Shown here piece by piece: positions 9,475-18,385 of a DNA stretch of 58,864 bases. How positions within the stretch are numbered: the first letter of the stretch is position 1; every line of letters begins with the position of its first letter. Origin of the DNA: Bryobacter sp. CoA8 C33 (GTDB taxonomy: Bacteria; Acidobacteriota; Terriglobia; Bryobacterales; Bryobacteraceae); contig JAINDK010000011.1 in NCBI GenBank assembly GCA_019931185.1, positions 1 to 58,864 of the forward strand, written 5' to 3'. The notes below the pieces were generated by a model, which worked only from the letters and a program-made list of their open reading frames with translations, was not told where the DNA came from and ran no database searches. Position numbers and translations under genes: made by a program.

Positions 9475-10712
9475 TGGGGGTCGAGCAGGAGCCAGAGGGC
9501 GAGGAAGATGCGGCGGAGGCCGGTCTCGCGGCCTTCGGGGTGATACCATTCGCCGTCGGTGTGAGCGCCGCCGCCGGCGCCGCCGGCGCCGAGGGAGACG
9601 GCGTCGAGGCCCATGGAGAGGGGGATGTTGGCATCGGTGGAGGCGCAATCGAGGCGGGACTGGATGCCGAGGTGTTGGTCGACGGCGCGGAGGACGTTGA
9701 GAAGGGGGGAATCGGGAGGGAGTTGACCGCCGGGGCGGGCGCCGATTTCGCGGATGCGGGCGGCGAGGCGACCGGAGGATTTGAGGAGGGAAGAGCGTTC
9801 GTTTTCTCCGACCAGGGCGCGTTCGACGCAATCGGTGAGGAGTTCGGCGAGCTCATCGAGGACCTCGGTGGATTCGCTGCGGAGGTCGAGCTTGGCGCGG
9901 GCCGAGACGGGGATGGAATTGATGCTGGCGCCGCCGTCGATGAGGCTGAAGTTGGCGGTGCTGCGGCCGTAGCGGGAGTGGAGGAAACTGGCGCGGCGGC
10001 CGTGGCAATCGAGGAAGTCGGCGATGGTGCGGGACAGGGCGTGGATGGAGTTGGGGTTGGCGGAATCGCTCCAACTGTGGCCGCCGGGACCGGTGAAGAC
10101 GACTTCGAAGCGGCGGCTGCCGAGGGCCTGGGTGGTGAGGTGTTCGACACCGGGGCCGTCGAGGACGAGGAAGGCGGCGATTTGGGGGGCGAGGGAGCTT
10201 TGGCGGCACAGGAAGCGCATTCCGCTGAGATTGCCCTCTCCCTCCTCGCCGACGTTGGCGACGAAGAGAGGGGAGCGGGGAGAGGGGGAGGAGGGGGGAG
10301 AGAGGGCGTATTGGCGGGCCAAGGCGAGCAGGGCGGCGAGACCGGCGCCATTGTCGGCGACACCGGGGCCGAGAAAGCGGCCATCGGGGGCGAGGCGGAT
10401 TTCTTCGCGGGTGCGGGGGGCGAGGACGGTATCGAGGTGGGCGGTAACGGCGATGAAGGAGGAACGGTCCTGACCGGGGAGATGGGCGACGACGTTGCCG
10501 GCGCGGTCGAGCCGGGCGTGGTAGCCGAGGGCAGTGAACTGTTCGACCATCCAGAGGGCGCGTTTTTCCTCGAGGAAGGTAGGGGCGGGGATGCGGCAGA
10601 GCTCGAGGTGTTTTTCGTTGATCCAGGCGCGATCGCGGCCCAACTGGCGGAGGGATTCGGCCAGGGGAAGGGACTGGGCGAGGCTGCGCAGACTGCCGCG
10701 GGAGGCGAACAT
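9471..10712 (-). CDS. M20-family metallopeptidase/deacylase
   Basis: The 413 aa protein shows the M20 metal site: His92 and Asp94 in TAHLDTV, the bridging Asp120 in GVADNGAG, and the Glu156-Glu157 pair in NVGEEGEG. It also has a dimerisation insert (FTGPGGHSWS, about residue 205), followed by a late STDANIPLSMG segment and an AHTDGEW metal His. It looks cytosolic, with no convincing signal peptide. The layout is closest to PepT/M20 dipeptidases. It is coupled to the EamA permease by a 4 nt overlap. The divergent TonB receptor starts only 32 nt away, so promoter elements must be interleaved. Confidence 0.85.
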   Translation of the reverse strand: MFASRGSLRSLAQSLPLAESLRQLGRDRAWINEKHLELCRIPAPTFLEEKRALWMVEQFTALGYHARLDRAGNVVAHLPGQDRSSFIAVTAHLDTVLAPRTREEIRLAPDGRFLGPGVADNGAGLAALLALARQYALSPPSSPSPRSPLFVANVGEEGEGNLSGMRFLCRQSSLAPQIAAFLVLDGPGVEHLTTQALGSRRFEVVFTGPGGHSWSDSANPNSIHALSRTIADFLDCHGRRASFLHSRYGRSTANFSLIDGGASINSIPVSARAKLDLRSESTEVLDELAELLTDCVERALVGENERSSLLKSSGRLAARIREIGARPGGQLPPDSPLLNVLRAVDQHLGIQSRLDCASTDANIPLSMGLDAVSLGAGGAGGGAHTDGEWYHPEGRETGLRRIFLALWLLLDPQ

Positions 10713-10744
10713 GAAGACAGTGTCCCATGATAGAGTTCAGCCTC

Positions 10745-13700
10745 ATGAAGTATGTTTTCATCGTGATCGGGCTCACGGGGTCTTTGGCGGGTTATCTGGC
10801 GGGGCAGACGGGGAACGGATCGATCCAAGGGACGGTGCGGGACAAGACGGCGGCGGTGATCGCCGGGGCGAAGACGCGGCTGGAGCAGACGGCGACGAAC
10901 CGGTTGTATACGGGACAGGCGAACGGGCAGGGGTTTTACCTATTTCCGAGCCTGCCGCCGGGTCAATATCAATTGACGGTAGAGTCGGCGGGGATGCAGA
11001 CGTTCAAGGGGGCGATCCAGTTGCAGGCGGGGCAGGCGGCGAGTGTGGACGTGGAGTTGGATGTGGCGGCGACGGCTTCGGAAGTGGTGGTGACGGCCGA
11101 GGTGTCGGCGCTGTTGACGACGACGCAAGCGACGATAGCGAACGTGGTGGAGCGGGAGCGGATCGAGCAGTTGCCATTGAATGGGAGGCTGTTTACGAGC
11201 CTGATCGCGCAGACGACGCCGGGGGTGGAGGGGGACCGGGTGAATGGGTTGCGGACGACATCGATGGAATTTGTGCAGGACGGGGCGACATTGAACCAAC
11301 GGAACGTGGGCGGGGCGCCGGCGCGGCCGCCGGGGCTCGATACGATCCAGGAGTTTCGGGTGGAAACGAGCGTATCGTCGGCGAAGTACAACCGGCCGGC
11401 CTCGACGATCGTGTCGACGCGGAGCGGAACGAACCAGTTGCGCGGGAGCCTGTTTCATACGATGCGGAACAATGGAGTGGGGGTGGCGCGGCGGCGGCAG
11501 GACTTTTTCTCGAAGCCGCCGCAATTGATCCGGAATGAGTTTGGGGCCTCGGCGGGGGGGCCGGTGTGGATCCCGAAGGTGTACAACGGGCGGAACCGGA
11601 CGTTTGTGTTTGGGGCGTGGGAGGAATTCAAACTGAGGTCGGGGGCGAATTTCGGATCGACGATCCCGACGGACGGGATGTGGAACGGGGATTTTTCGGG
11701 GCTGGTGGATGGGATTGGGCGGCAGATTGTGTTGTATGACCCGCAGTCGACGGCGGCGGTGGCGCCGTTTACGCGGAGTGCGTTTCCGGGCAACCGGATA
11801 CCGCTGACGCGGCGGAGTCCGGTGGCGAGTTTTCTGAGCGGGATCACGCAGAGGCCGACGCTGGGGGATGTGAATCCGCTGATCGCCTCGAACTGGTTTG
11901 GGCCGAGCCCGAACTCGCAGGATCACCGGACGCTGACGTTCCGGGTGGATCACCGGTTGAGGGACCGGGACCAGGTGTTCGCGCGGTATACGAAGGATGA
12001 GAGGCTGCTCGAGCAGAGGCGGTCGTTCAACAACAACTCACCGATTCCGATCGGGAACCTGGCGAACTTTGAGTTTTTGCCGGTATATAGCCAGAATGGG
12101 GTGTTTTCCTGGACGAGGGTGTGGTCGCCGACGCTGTTCATGGAGACGATTTTCACGGGGATGGTGGTGGATACGGATTACAACACGACGGCGCCGGGGC
12201 TTGATACGGACTGGGCGGGGCAGTTGAAGCTGCCGAATCCGTTTCGGGCCAACGGGCTGCCGGACTTTATTGGAACGGGATTCAACCTGACGTATGAGGG
12301 GCCGCGGCCGCGCAAGGATGTGACGAACATTCTGTCGATCGAGCAGAACTTTAACAAGATAGCGGGGAAGCATCAGATTGAATTTGGTTGGAGGATGAGG
12401 CGGGAGAACCTGGACGTGCTGCCGGACCAGGAGCAGAACCAGGGGCGGCTGGACTTTGGGTCGCTGGCGACGGCGTTGTACGACCCGGCCAGCAGCGGGA
12501 ACAATATCCTGACGGTGCCGCGGACGGGGAACAATTTCGCGAATCTATTTCTGGGGGTGGCGGGGACATATACGGCGACGTTTAACCGGGGGTGGTATTA
12601 CATTCGGGGCCAAGAGAATTCGGCGTATGTACAGGACAACTGGAAGGTGACGCCGAATCTGACGGTGAACCTGGGGATGCGGTATGAGTTTTTCTCGCCG
12701 GTGCGGGAGAAGAATGATGTGTTGTTGGGGTTTGATGTGAAATCGAAGGCGCTGGTGACGCCGGTGGCGACAGACCGGCTGATTGAGTTGGGGTACACGA
12801 ACCGGGCGATTTTGAATGAGTATGCGCGGGTGGGGGTGAGGTTTATCTCGCCGGCGGATGCGGGGATTCCGAAGACGCTGATCGAGCCGAACTGGTTTGA
12901 TGTGAGCCCGCGGGTGGGATTTGCCTGGAAGAAGAATCTGGCGGGGAAGATGTGGGTGTTGCGAGGGGGAGTGGGGACGTACCGGTTTCCGCCGCCGCTG
13001 CGGACGTTCAACTCGCGGATGAGGTCGAACCCGCCGATGCAGGCAACGACGAACCGGAACCTGAACAACGCGGCGCAGAATCCGGACGGGCTGGGGAGCC
13101 TGGGGCTGAGGTCGGCGCCGAGCGTGATCGCGGGGGTGAATTCGCAGAATGTACTGACGGCGGAGGCGATTGTGCCGTTTGTGCCGGGGCAGCCGAATGC
13201 GGTTTCCTTCGATGTGAATCAGCCGACGAGTTATGCCAATGAGTGGAACTTTACGCTGGAGACGGAGATCGCGAAATCGACGGTATTGCGGGCAAGTTAT
13301 GTGGGCACGCAGAGCCGGAATCTGGACCAATGGCAGAGGATCAACGACCAGGCGAACAATTACATTTGGTTTGCCTCGACCGGGCAGGCGCTGCCGACGG
13401 GGAATTTCGCCAATACGGCGCGGCGGCCGTTTGACAACCGGGTGTTTGGACAGATCGAGGTTTACCGGCGGACGGGTTATCAGAACTTCAACTCGGTGCA
13501 ATTGGAGGTGCAGCGCCGCTATGCCAAGGGTGTGGCTTATCAGTTCTTCTACGTGTTGAGCAATTCGATGGGGACAGGCAACATTGCCACGGGGGATTCT
13601 TCGACGAATGCGGTGTTCAACCCGGAGGTGTACATGCCGGGGGCGGTGCCGCTTGAGTACGATGCGCGGAACCGGTTTCTGAACTACCGGCGCGACACGG

Positions 13701-14422
13701 ACATCCCGCAGCATCGCTTCCGGTGGAATTTTCTGGTGGATGTGCCGGTGGGCAAGGGCAAGAAGTTGTGGAGCAACGCGAACGGTTTTTGGAACCGGGT
13801 GGCGGGTGGCTGGCAGTTGGCGGGGAGTGGGACGTGGTCGAGCCGGTATTGGAGCCTGCCGACGGGGAATTGGGGGGCGTTGCGCGATATCGAGGTTTAT
13901 GGCTACCGGTATCCGATCGAGGATTGCCGGAGCGGGGATTGCATCCCGGGATATCTTTTCTATAACGGCTACATACCCGCGAACCGGATCAACAGCGTGG
14001 ATGCGCAGGGGCGGCCGAACGGAGTGATGGGGGTGCCGCAAAACTACCGGCCGGCGCACCTGCCGGTGTGGCCGACGCCGGCGAATCCGGCGCCGGGGGA
14101 TCCGAACACGGGCTTGTTTGAAAGCAACGATGTGTTTGTGCGTCTGAATAATGGGATCAACCAGCGGGTGGCGTTGAATACGAATCTGCATCCATGGCGG
14201 AATCAGGCGATGGCGGGGCCGTGGATCTTTGGGATGAACGCGTCGCTGTTCAAGGCGGTAGCGATCAGCGAGCGGGTGGCGTTGCGGTTCAATGCGGATT
14301 TTTTCAACGTGTTCAACAATCCGGGAAACAACCTGCCGGACTCATCGAGCGGAATCATCTCGCGGCGGAGTTCGGCGCAGGATGCGAGGCAGTTGCAGTT
14401 TACACTGAGGCTGAGCTTTTAA
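10745..14422 (+). CDS. Oar-like TonB-dependent outer membrane receptor with carboxypeptidase-regulatory domain
   Basis: From the ATG at 10745 the protein is 1225 aa with a signal peptide (MKYVFIVIGLTGSLAGYLAGQ). The N-terminal domain (about 22-105) is the Ig-like carboxypeptidase-regulatory fold, with GSIQGTVRDKTAAVI. Next comes a plug with ERIEQLPLNGRLF and PGLDTIQEFRVETS (about 140-230), then a long beta-barrel. The chain ends LQFTLRLSF, with the terminal Phe expected of outer membrane proteins. Such receptors are abundant in Acidobacteria and are usually linked to glycan or polymer import. The downstream lactonase, aldolase and SDR genes suggest a sugar-derived ligand. The SusC name is avoided because no SusD neighbour is present. 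Confidence 0.9.
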   Translation: MKYVFIVIGLTGSLAGYLAGQTGNGSIQGTVRDKTAAVIAGAKTRLEQTATNRLYTGQANGQGFYLFPSLPPGQYQLTVESAGMQTFKGAIQLQAGQAASVDVELDVAATASEVVVTAEVSALLTTTQATIANVVERERIEQLPLNGRLFTSLIAQTTPGVEGDRVNGLRTTSMEFVQDGATLNQRNVGGAPARPPGLDTIQEFRVETSVSSAKYNRPASTIVSTRSGTNQLRGSLFHTMRNNGVGVARRRQDFFSKPPQLIRNEFGASAGGPVWIPKVYNGRNRTFVFGAWEEFKLRSGANFGSTIPTDGMWNGDFSGLVDGIGRQIVLYDPQSTAAVAPFTRSAFPGNRIPLTRRSPVASFLSGITQRPTLGDVNPLIASNWFGPSPNSQDHRTLTFRVDHRLRDRDQVFARYTKDERLLEQRRSFNNNSPIPIGNLANFEFLPVYSQNGVFSWTRVWSPTLFMETIFTGMVVDTDYNTTAPGLDTDWAGQLKLPNPFRANGLPDFIGTGFNLTYEGPRPRKDVTNILSIEQNFNKIAGKHQIEFGWRMRRENLDVLPDQEQNQGRLDFGSLATALYDPASSGNNILTVPRTGNNFANLFLGVAGTYTATFNRGWYYIRGQENSAYVQDNWKVTPNLTVNLGMRYEFFSPVREKNDVLLGFDVKSKALVTPVATDRLIELGYTNRAILNEYARVGVRFISPADAGIPKTLIEPNWFDVSPRVGFAWKKNLAGKMWVLRGGVGTYRFPPPLRTFNSRMRSNPPMQATTNRNLNNAAQNPDGLGSLGLRSAPSVIAGVNSQNVLTAEAIVPFVPGQPNAVSFDVNQPTSYANEWNFTLETEIAKSTVLRASYVGTQSRNLDQWQRINDQANNYIWFASTGQALPTGNFANTARRPFDNRVFGQIEVYRRTGYQNFNSVQLEVQRRYAKGVAYQFFYVLSNSMGTGNIATGDSSTNAVFNPEVYMPGAVPLEYDARNRFLNYRRDTDIPQHRFRWNFLVDVPVGKGKKLWSNANGFWNRVAGGWQLAGSGTWSSRYWSLPTGNWGALRDIEVYGYRYPIEDCRSGDCIPGYLFYNGYIPANRINSVDAQGRPNGVMGVPQNYRPAHLPVWPTPANPAPGDPNTGLFESNDVFVRLNNGINQRVALNTNLHPWRNQAMAGPWIFGMNASLFKAVAISERVALRFNADFFNVFNNPGNNLPDSSSGIISRRSSAQDARQLQFTLRLSF

Positions 14423-14425
14423 GTG

Positions 14426-15490
14426 ATGAGAATCGGAGTGTTACTGGTGGCAGGAGCGATGATGGGGCAAACGGTGTATGTGGGGACGCGGACGCGCGAG
14501 GGGCGCAGCGACGGGATTTACCGGTTGGAGTTTGACGGGAAGACGGGGGCGATGACGGCGCCGGTGCGGGCGGTGGAGACGCCGGATCCGACCTTTCTCG
14601 CGGTGCATCCGAGTGAAGGGTGGGTGTATGCGGTGGCGGCGTTACCGGAGGGGGAATTGAGGGCGTTCCGGCGGGAGGAGGATGGGAGTTTGAAGTTGCT
14701 GAACCGGGTGTCGAGCCGGGGTGCGGGGCCGGCGCATGTAACGATTGACCGGACGGGGAAGTTTGTGGCGACGGCGAATTACGGGAGCGGGAGCGTGGCG
14801 GTGTTTCGCATCGAGCGGGATGGGCGGCTGTCGGAGGCGGTGGCGGCGGTGCAGCATGAGGGCAAGGGACCGAATGAGAGCCGGCAGGCGGGGCCGCATG
14901 CGCACTCGTGTTACTTTTCGCCGGACAACCGGAGGCTGTATTGCGCGGACCTGGGGCTGGATGAAGTGAAGATTTACGGCTTTGACGGCGGGACGGGAAG
15001 CTTGCGGGTGGAGGGGAGCCTGAGGACGCCGGCCGGGGCGGGGCCGCGGCATCTGGCTTTTGGCGGGAAGCGGATTTATGTGCTGAATGAGATGGGCTCG
15101 AGCGTGAGCGTATTTGAGGAGGGGGTGTTGCGGGAGACGGTTTCGGCGTTGCCGGCGGGGTTTGCGGGGGAGTCGACGGCGGCGGAGATTGTGCTGCATC
15201 CGAATGGGCGGTTTTTGTATGCGTCGAACCGGGGGGCGGACACGATTGCGGTGTTTCGTGTGGGGGAGCGGCTGGTGAAGACGGGGGATGTGGCCGTGGG
15301 GCGGACGCCGCGGAATTTTGTATTGAGCCCGGATGGTAGATTTATGCTGGTGGGCAGTCAAGCAGAGGACAAGATCGAGACATTCCGGGTGGATGGCCGG
15401 ACGGGGGCATTGAAGCCGGCTGGCGGATTGGCCAAGACCGGGGCGCCGATCTGCCTGCGGTTTGTGCCGCGAAAGGAGAAGCGCTCATGA
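14426..15490 (+). CDS. YbhE/Pgl-type lactonase, seven-bladed beta-propeller, probably exported
   Basis: The family hydrolyses sugar lactones such as 6-phosphogluconolactone. The sequence has repeated blade motifs: TFLAVHPSEGWVYAV, HVTIDRTGKFVATANYGSGSVAVF, HSCYFSPDNRRLYCADLG, IVLHPNGRFLYASNRG and NFVLSPDGRFMLVGSQ. The segment GPHAHS with NYGSG matches the conserved family core. The N-terminus has a short hydrophobic stretch (MRIGVLLVAGAMMGQ) that may be a signal peptide, so the substrate may be an unphosphorylated lactone. Translation could start at GTG 14423 or ATG 14426, directly after the receptor stop. The stop overlaps the next gene's ATG (ATGA). Confidence 0.85.
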   Translation: MRIGVLLVAGAMMGQTVYVGTRTREGRSDGIYRLEFDGKTGAMTAPVRAVETPDPTFLAVHPSEGWVYAVAALPEGELRAFRREEDGSLKLLNRVSSRGAGPAHVTIDRTGKFVATANYGSGSVAVFRIERDGRLSEAVAAVQHEGKGPNESRQAGPHAHSCYFSPDNRRLYCADLGLDEVKIYGFDGGTGSLRVEGSLRTPAGAGPRHLAFGGKRIYVLNEMGSSVSVFEEGVLRETVSALPAGFAGESTAAEIVLHPNGRFLYASNRGADTIAVFRVGERLVKTGDVAVGRTPRNFVLSPDGRFMLVGSQAEDKIETFRVDGRTGALKPAGGLAKTGAPICLRFVPRKEKRS

Positions 15491-16350
15491 ATTTGAAGGG
15501 GATATTGCCGGCACTGGTGACGCCGCTGACCGAGGGGGGGGAATTGAACACAACGGTGCTGGGGAACCTGGTGGAGCACTTGTATGGGAAGGGGATTGAC
15601 GGGCTCTATGTGGGCGGCAACACGGGGGAGGGCCGGGAGCTGCCGCGGGGGGTGAGGGAACGGCTGGTGGAAGGGGTGCTGGAGCGGACGCCGGCGGGGA
15701 AGTTGACGATGGTGCATGTGGGGGCGCACCGGTTGGAGGAGACGCTCGGGCTGGCGCGGCATGCGGAGAAAGCGGGGGCGGGGGCGATTTCGAGCCTGCC
15801 ACCGGGGCCGCAGTATGGATTCGTGGAAACGCGGGATTGGTACCGGGCAATCGGGGAGGCGTGCGGGCTGCCGCTGGTTGTCTATCACTTCCCTGCTCTG
15901 TCGCCGAGCCTGAAGGTGGAGGAAATAGAAGATCTGCTGCATTTGCCGCGGGTGGCGGGGATCAAGTTTACTTCGTTTGATCTGTTCACGATGAGGGAGT
16001 TGAAGCGGAGCGGGCGGGCGGTATTCAATGGGCATGACGAGGTGCTGGCGGCGGGACTGTTGATGGGAGCGGATGGGGGGATCGGGAGTACGTACAATCT
16101 GATGGCGGATTTGTTTGTGAAGCTGAACCGGGAGGCGGGCGAGGGGCAGTGGGCCGAGGCGGTTGAGACGCAGGACCGGATCAACCGGCTGGTGCGAATT
16201 TTGCTGGGATATCCGCTGATTCCGGCGATCAAGCAGGTGCTGGCCTGGGAGGGATTTGATTGCGGGCGGGCGGTGGCGCCGCGACGCGCCTTGACGGAGG
16301 AAGAAGCGGTGCGCTTGCGCGGGCAGTACGAATCCTGGGCGCACAGCTAG
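15487..16350 (+). CDS. N-acetylneuraminate lyase/DHDPS-superfamily aldolase
   Basis: A 287 aa TIM-barrel class I aldolase. The Schiff-base lysine is Lys160 in VAGIKFTSFD and the catalytic Tyr is Tyr133 in LVVYHFP. The carboxylate-binding loop reads GGNTGEGRELP (about 43-53). The stretch GADGGIGSTYNLM closely resembles N-acetylneuraminate lyases rather than DapA. The same fold also serves 2-keto-3-deoxy sugar acid aldolases. The neighbouring lactonase, SDR and rhamnonate-dehydratase-like genes favour a 2-keto-3-deoxy-acid substrate, but sialic acid cleavage cannot be excluded. AAGGAG precedes the ATG by about 7 nt. Confidence 0.85.
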   Translation: MNLKGILPALVTPLTEGGELNTTVLGNLVEHLYGKGIDGLYVGGNTGEGRELPRGVRERLVEGVLERTPAGKLTMVHVGAHRLEETLGLARHAEKAGAGAISSLPPGPQYGFVETRDWYRAIGEACGLPLVVYHFPALSPSLKVEEIEDLLHLPRVAGIKFTSFDLFTMRELKRSGRAVFNGHDEVLAAGLLMGADGGIGSTYNLMADLFVKLNREAGEGQWAEAVETQDRINRLVRILLGYPLIPAIKQVLAWEGFDCGRAVAPRRALTEEEAVRLRGQYESWAHS

Positions 16351-16362
16351 ACTGGAGAAGCC

Positions 16363-17067
16363 ATGAACTTGAAAGATGCCGTTGCGATTGTGACCGGAGG
16401 GAGTTCCGGAATTGGCTATGCGATTGCGGAGACGCTGAAGGAGGCGGGGGCAAAGGTGGCGATCACCGGGAGGCACCGGGAGCGGCTGACGCAGGCTGAG
16501 CAGGAGCTGGGGGTGTGGGCGACGAACGCGGACGTGAGCAAGGAAGAGGATGTGAAGCGGGTGTTCGCGGAGGTGATTGAAGAATTTGGCCACGTCGATA
16601 TTTTGGTGAACAACGCCGGCTTTGGGGTGTTTCATGAGCTGGTGGAGCAGGACCGGGAGAGCTTTGAAGCGGTGATGGCGACGAACGTGACGGGGGCGAT
16701 GATGATGGGGCGTGAGGCGGCCAAGCACTTCATCGAACGCCAGAGCGGGAACATTGTAAATATCGCCTCGACGGCGGCTTTGCGCGGGGCGCCGCGGGGG
16801 ACGGCCTATTATGCGAGTAAGTTCGCGCTGCGGGGGATGACGGAGTGTTGGCGGGCGGAATTGCGCAAGCACAATGTGCGGGTGATGCTGGTGAACCCGA
16901 GCGAGGTGGTGACGGGGTTTTTCGATACGGCGGGCTTGCCGCAGCAGGTGAACGAAACGAAGCTGCAACCCGAGGACATCGCCCACGCGGTGCGGGCGAT
17001 GCTCGAGATGAATGACCGCGGCTTCACGACGGAGCTGACGGTGTTTGCGACCAACCCGCGGGATTAG
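16363..17067 (+). CDS. Short-chain dehydrogenase/reductase (SDR)
   Basis: A 234 aa classical SDR. It has the cofactor loop TGGSSGIG (11-18), the NNAGFG motif (83-88), catalytic Ser136 in NIASTAA, and the YxxxK pair Tyr149/Lys153 in AYYASK. Arg37/Arg39 after the second strand suggests NADP(H) preference. It lies 12 nt after the aldolase with a GGAG ribosome-binding site, so it belongs to the same operon. In context it may oxidise the sugar to the lactone, the first step of a lactone-dehydratase-aldolase route. The family alone would equally allow a 3-oxoacyl reductase-type role. Confidence 0.9.
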   Translation: MNLKDAVAIVTGGSSGIGYAIAETLKEAGAKVAITGRHRERLTQAEQELGVWATNADVSKEEDVKRVFAEVIEEFGHVDILVNNAGFGVFHELVEQDRESFEAVMATNVTGAMMMGREAAKHFIERQSGNIVNIASTAALRGAPRGTAYYASKFALRGMTECWRAELRKHNVRVMLVNPSEVVTGFFDTAGLPQQVNETKLQPEDIAHAVRAMLEMNDRGFTTELTVFATNPRD

Positions 17068-18293
17068 GCCGGGGAGACGACGTAATCCCAACCGAAGCCG
17101 GGGCGTTCGGAGGGGCGCATGTAGATGCCTTCGGGGCCGCGGGAAATCGAGTAGTTTTCCTCGAAGATCTTGTAGACCTCTGGGGGGCCGCCGGGCTGGG
17201 GCAGAAAGAGTTCGGCCCAGGGGGCGTTGGTGCTTGACAGAATCCAGTGGGTGGAGCCGTTGAGACCGCCGCCGTGGGGGATGACCGAGATATCGTAGGC
17301 AGCGGCGAGAGCGCCGATGCGGCGCATTTCGGTGAGGCCGCCGCACCAGTTCATGTCAGGCTGCCAGATTTCGGCGCCATTGTGTTCGAGCAACTGGCGG
17401 AAGCCGTAGCGGCCGTATTCGTGTTCGCCGGTGGCGATGCGAGTGGACTTGATGGCTTGGCGGAGGCGGCCGAAGCCGGCGTAGTCGTGGGGCTGGAGGA
17501 CTTCTTCCATCCAGTAGACGCGGAGGGGGGCGAGCATATCGGCCATCTCGAGGGTGTAGCGTTCGGTCCAGGCCATCCAGCAATCGAGCATGATTTCGCC
17601 GTCGGGGCCGAGGGCTTTGCGGGCGCGCTCGACGAGGGCGTAGTTTTTGCGCATGCCTTCGCGGCCATCGGCGGGGCCGTGGGGGATGGCGAGCTTGAGT
17701 TTACGGTAGCCGAACTCGACGTTGCGCTCGATGTCGTTACCGGTGCAGTAGGCGGGGATGCGGTCTTTTGTTTCGCCACCGAGGAGTTTGTAGACGGGGA
17801 CGCCGAGGGCTTTGCCAACGATATCCCAGCAGGCGAGGTCGACGCCGCTGATGGCGTTCATGGTGACACCCATGCGGCCGTAGTGCATGGTGCCGCGCCA
17901 GCAGATATCCCAGTTGCGTTCGATGTCAAAGGGATCGCGGCCCATGAGGAGCTTGGCGAGGTGGTCGGTGACGATGACGCCGCCGCCGGGGCCACCGTTG
18001 CCGTAGCCGGTGATGCCTTTGTCGGTGGTGATTTCGACGGTGAAGCTGGGCACCTTGCCGGGGTCGGCGAAGAAGAGCTCGCGGCGGGCCTTAAATTCGG
18101 CGTAGCCGGACATGGGGTTGGCGATTTCGACCTTGGTGGTGGACCAGGCATCGGCAGCGACCTTGTAGGGGGGGGAGGGTTTGCGCGGGGCGACGTTGAC
18201 GAGACGGATTCCGGTGATCTTCAGACGTGACTTTTCCTGTGCCCAGGCGAGGGCGGGCAGGGAGAGGGAGGCAAGCATTTGCCGGCGAGTCAT
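17064..18293 (-). CDS. Exported mandelate racemase/muconate lactonizing (enolase) superfamily protein, L-rhamnonate dehydratase-like
   Basis: A 409 aa enolase-superfamily protein. Landmarks resemble L-rhamnonate dehydratase: SGVDLACWDIVGKALGVPVYKLLGG, IMLDCWMAWT with the metal Asp, VYWMEEVLQP with the metal Glu, ATGEHEYG with the third metal Glu, QPDMNWCGGLTE, and VIPHGGG with the likely catalytic His. The N-terminus MTRRQMLASLSLPALAWA looks like a Tat signal, so the enzyme probably acts in the periplasm, which is unusual for the characterised dehydratases. It is convergent with the SDR gene, and their stop codons overlap in TTAG. The substrate is inferred, not proven. Confidence 0.8.
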   Translation of the reverse strand: MTRRQMLASLSLPALAWAQEKSRLKITGIRLVNVAPRKPSPPYKVAADAWSTTKVEIANPMSGYAEFKARRELFFADPGKVPSFTVEITTDKGITGYGNGGPGGGVIVTDHLAKLLMGRDPFDIERNWDICWRGTMHYGRMGVTMNAISGVDLACWDIVGKALGVPVYKLLGGETKDRIPAYCTGNDIERNVEFGYRKLKLAIPHGPADGREGMRKNYALVERARKALGPDGEIMLDCWMAWTERYTLEMADMLAPLRVYWMEEVLQPHDYAGFGRLRQAIKSTRIATGEHEYGRYGFRQLLEHNGAEIWQPDMNWCGGLTEMRRIGALAAAYDISVIPHGGGLNGSTHWILSSTNAPWAELFLPQPGGPPEVYKIFEENYSISRGPEGIYMRPSERPGFGWDYVVSPA

Positions 18294-18385
18294 GAGGCAA
18301 GTATATGCCGATTGCCGCTAAGCTGAAATCTGTTGCCTAAGGGATGAGGCCCAAAGGCGCCGATAGACCGGGAAGGACAGAGAAT

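Noticed and set aside
12545-14191. 548 aa minus-strand frame across the TonB receptor
   Set aside because: Extremely Arg/His/Pro-rich and antisense to a clearly coding receptor; no start context or family resemblance.
15358-17346. 662 aa minus-strand frame across lactonase, aldolase and SDR genes
   Set aside because: Arg/Pro/His-rich shadow of three well-supported plus-strand genes.
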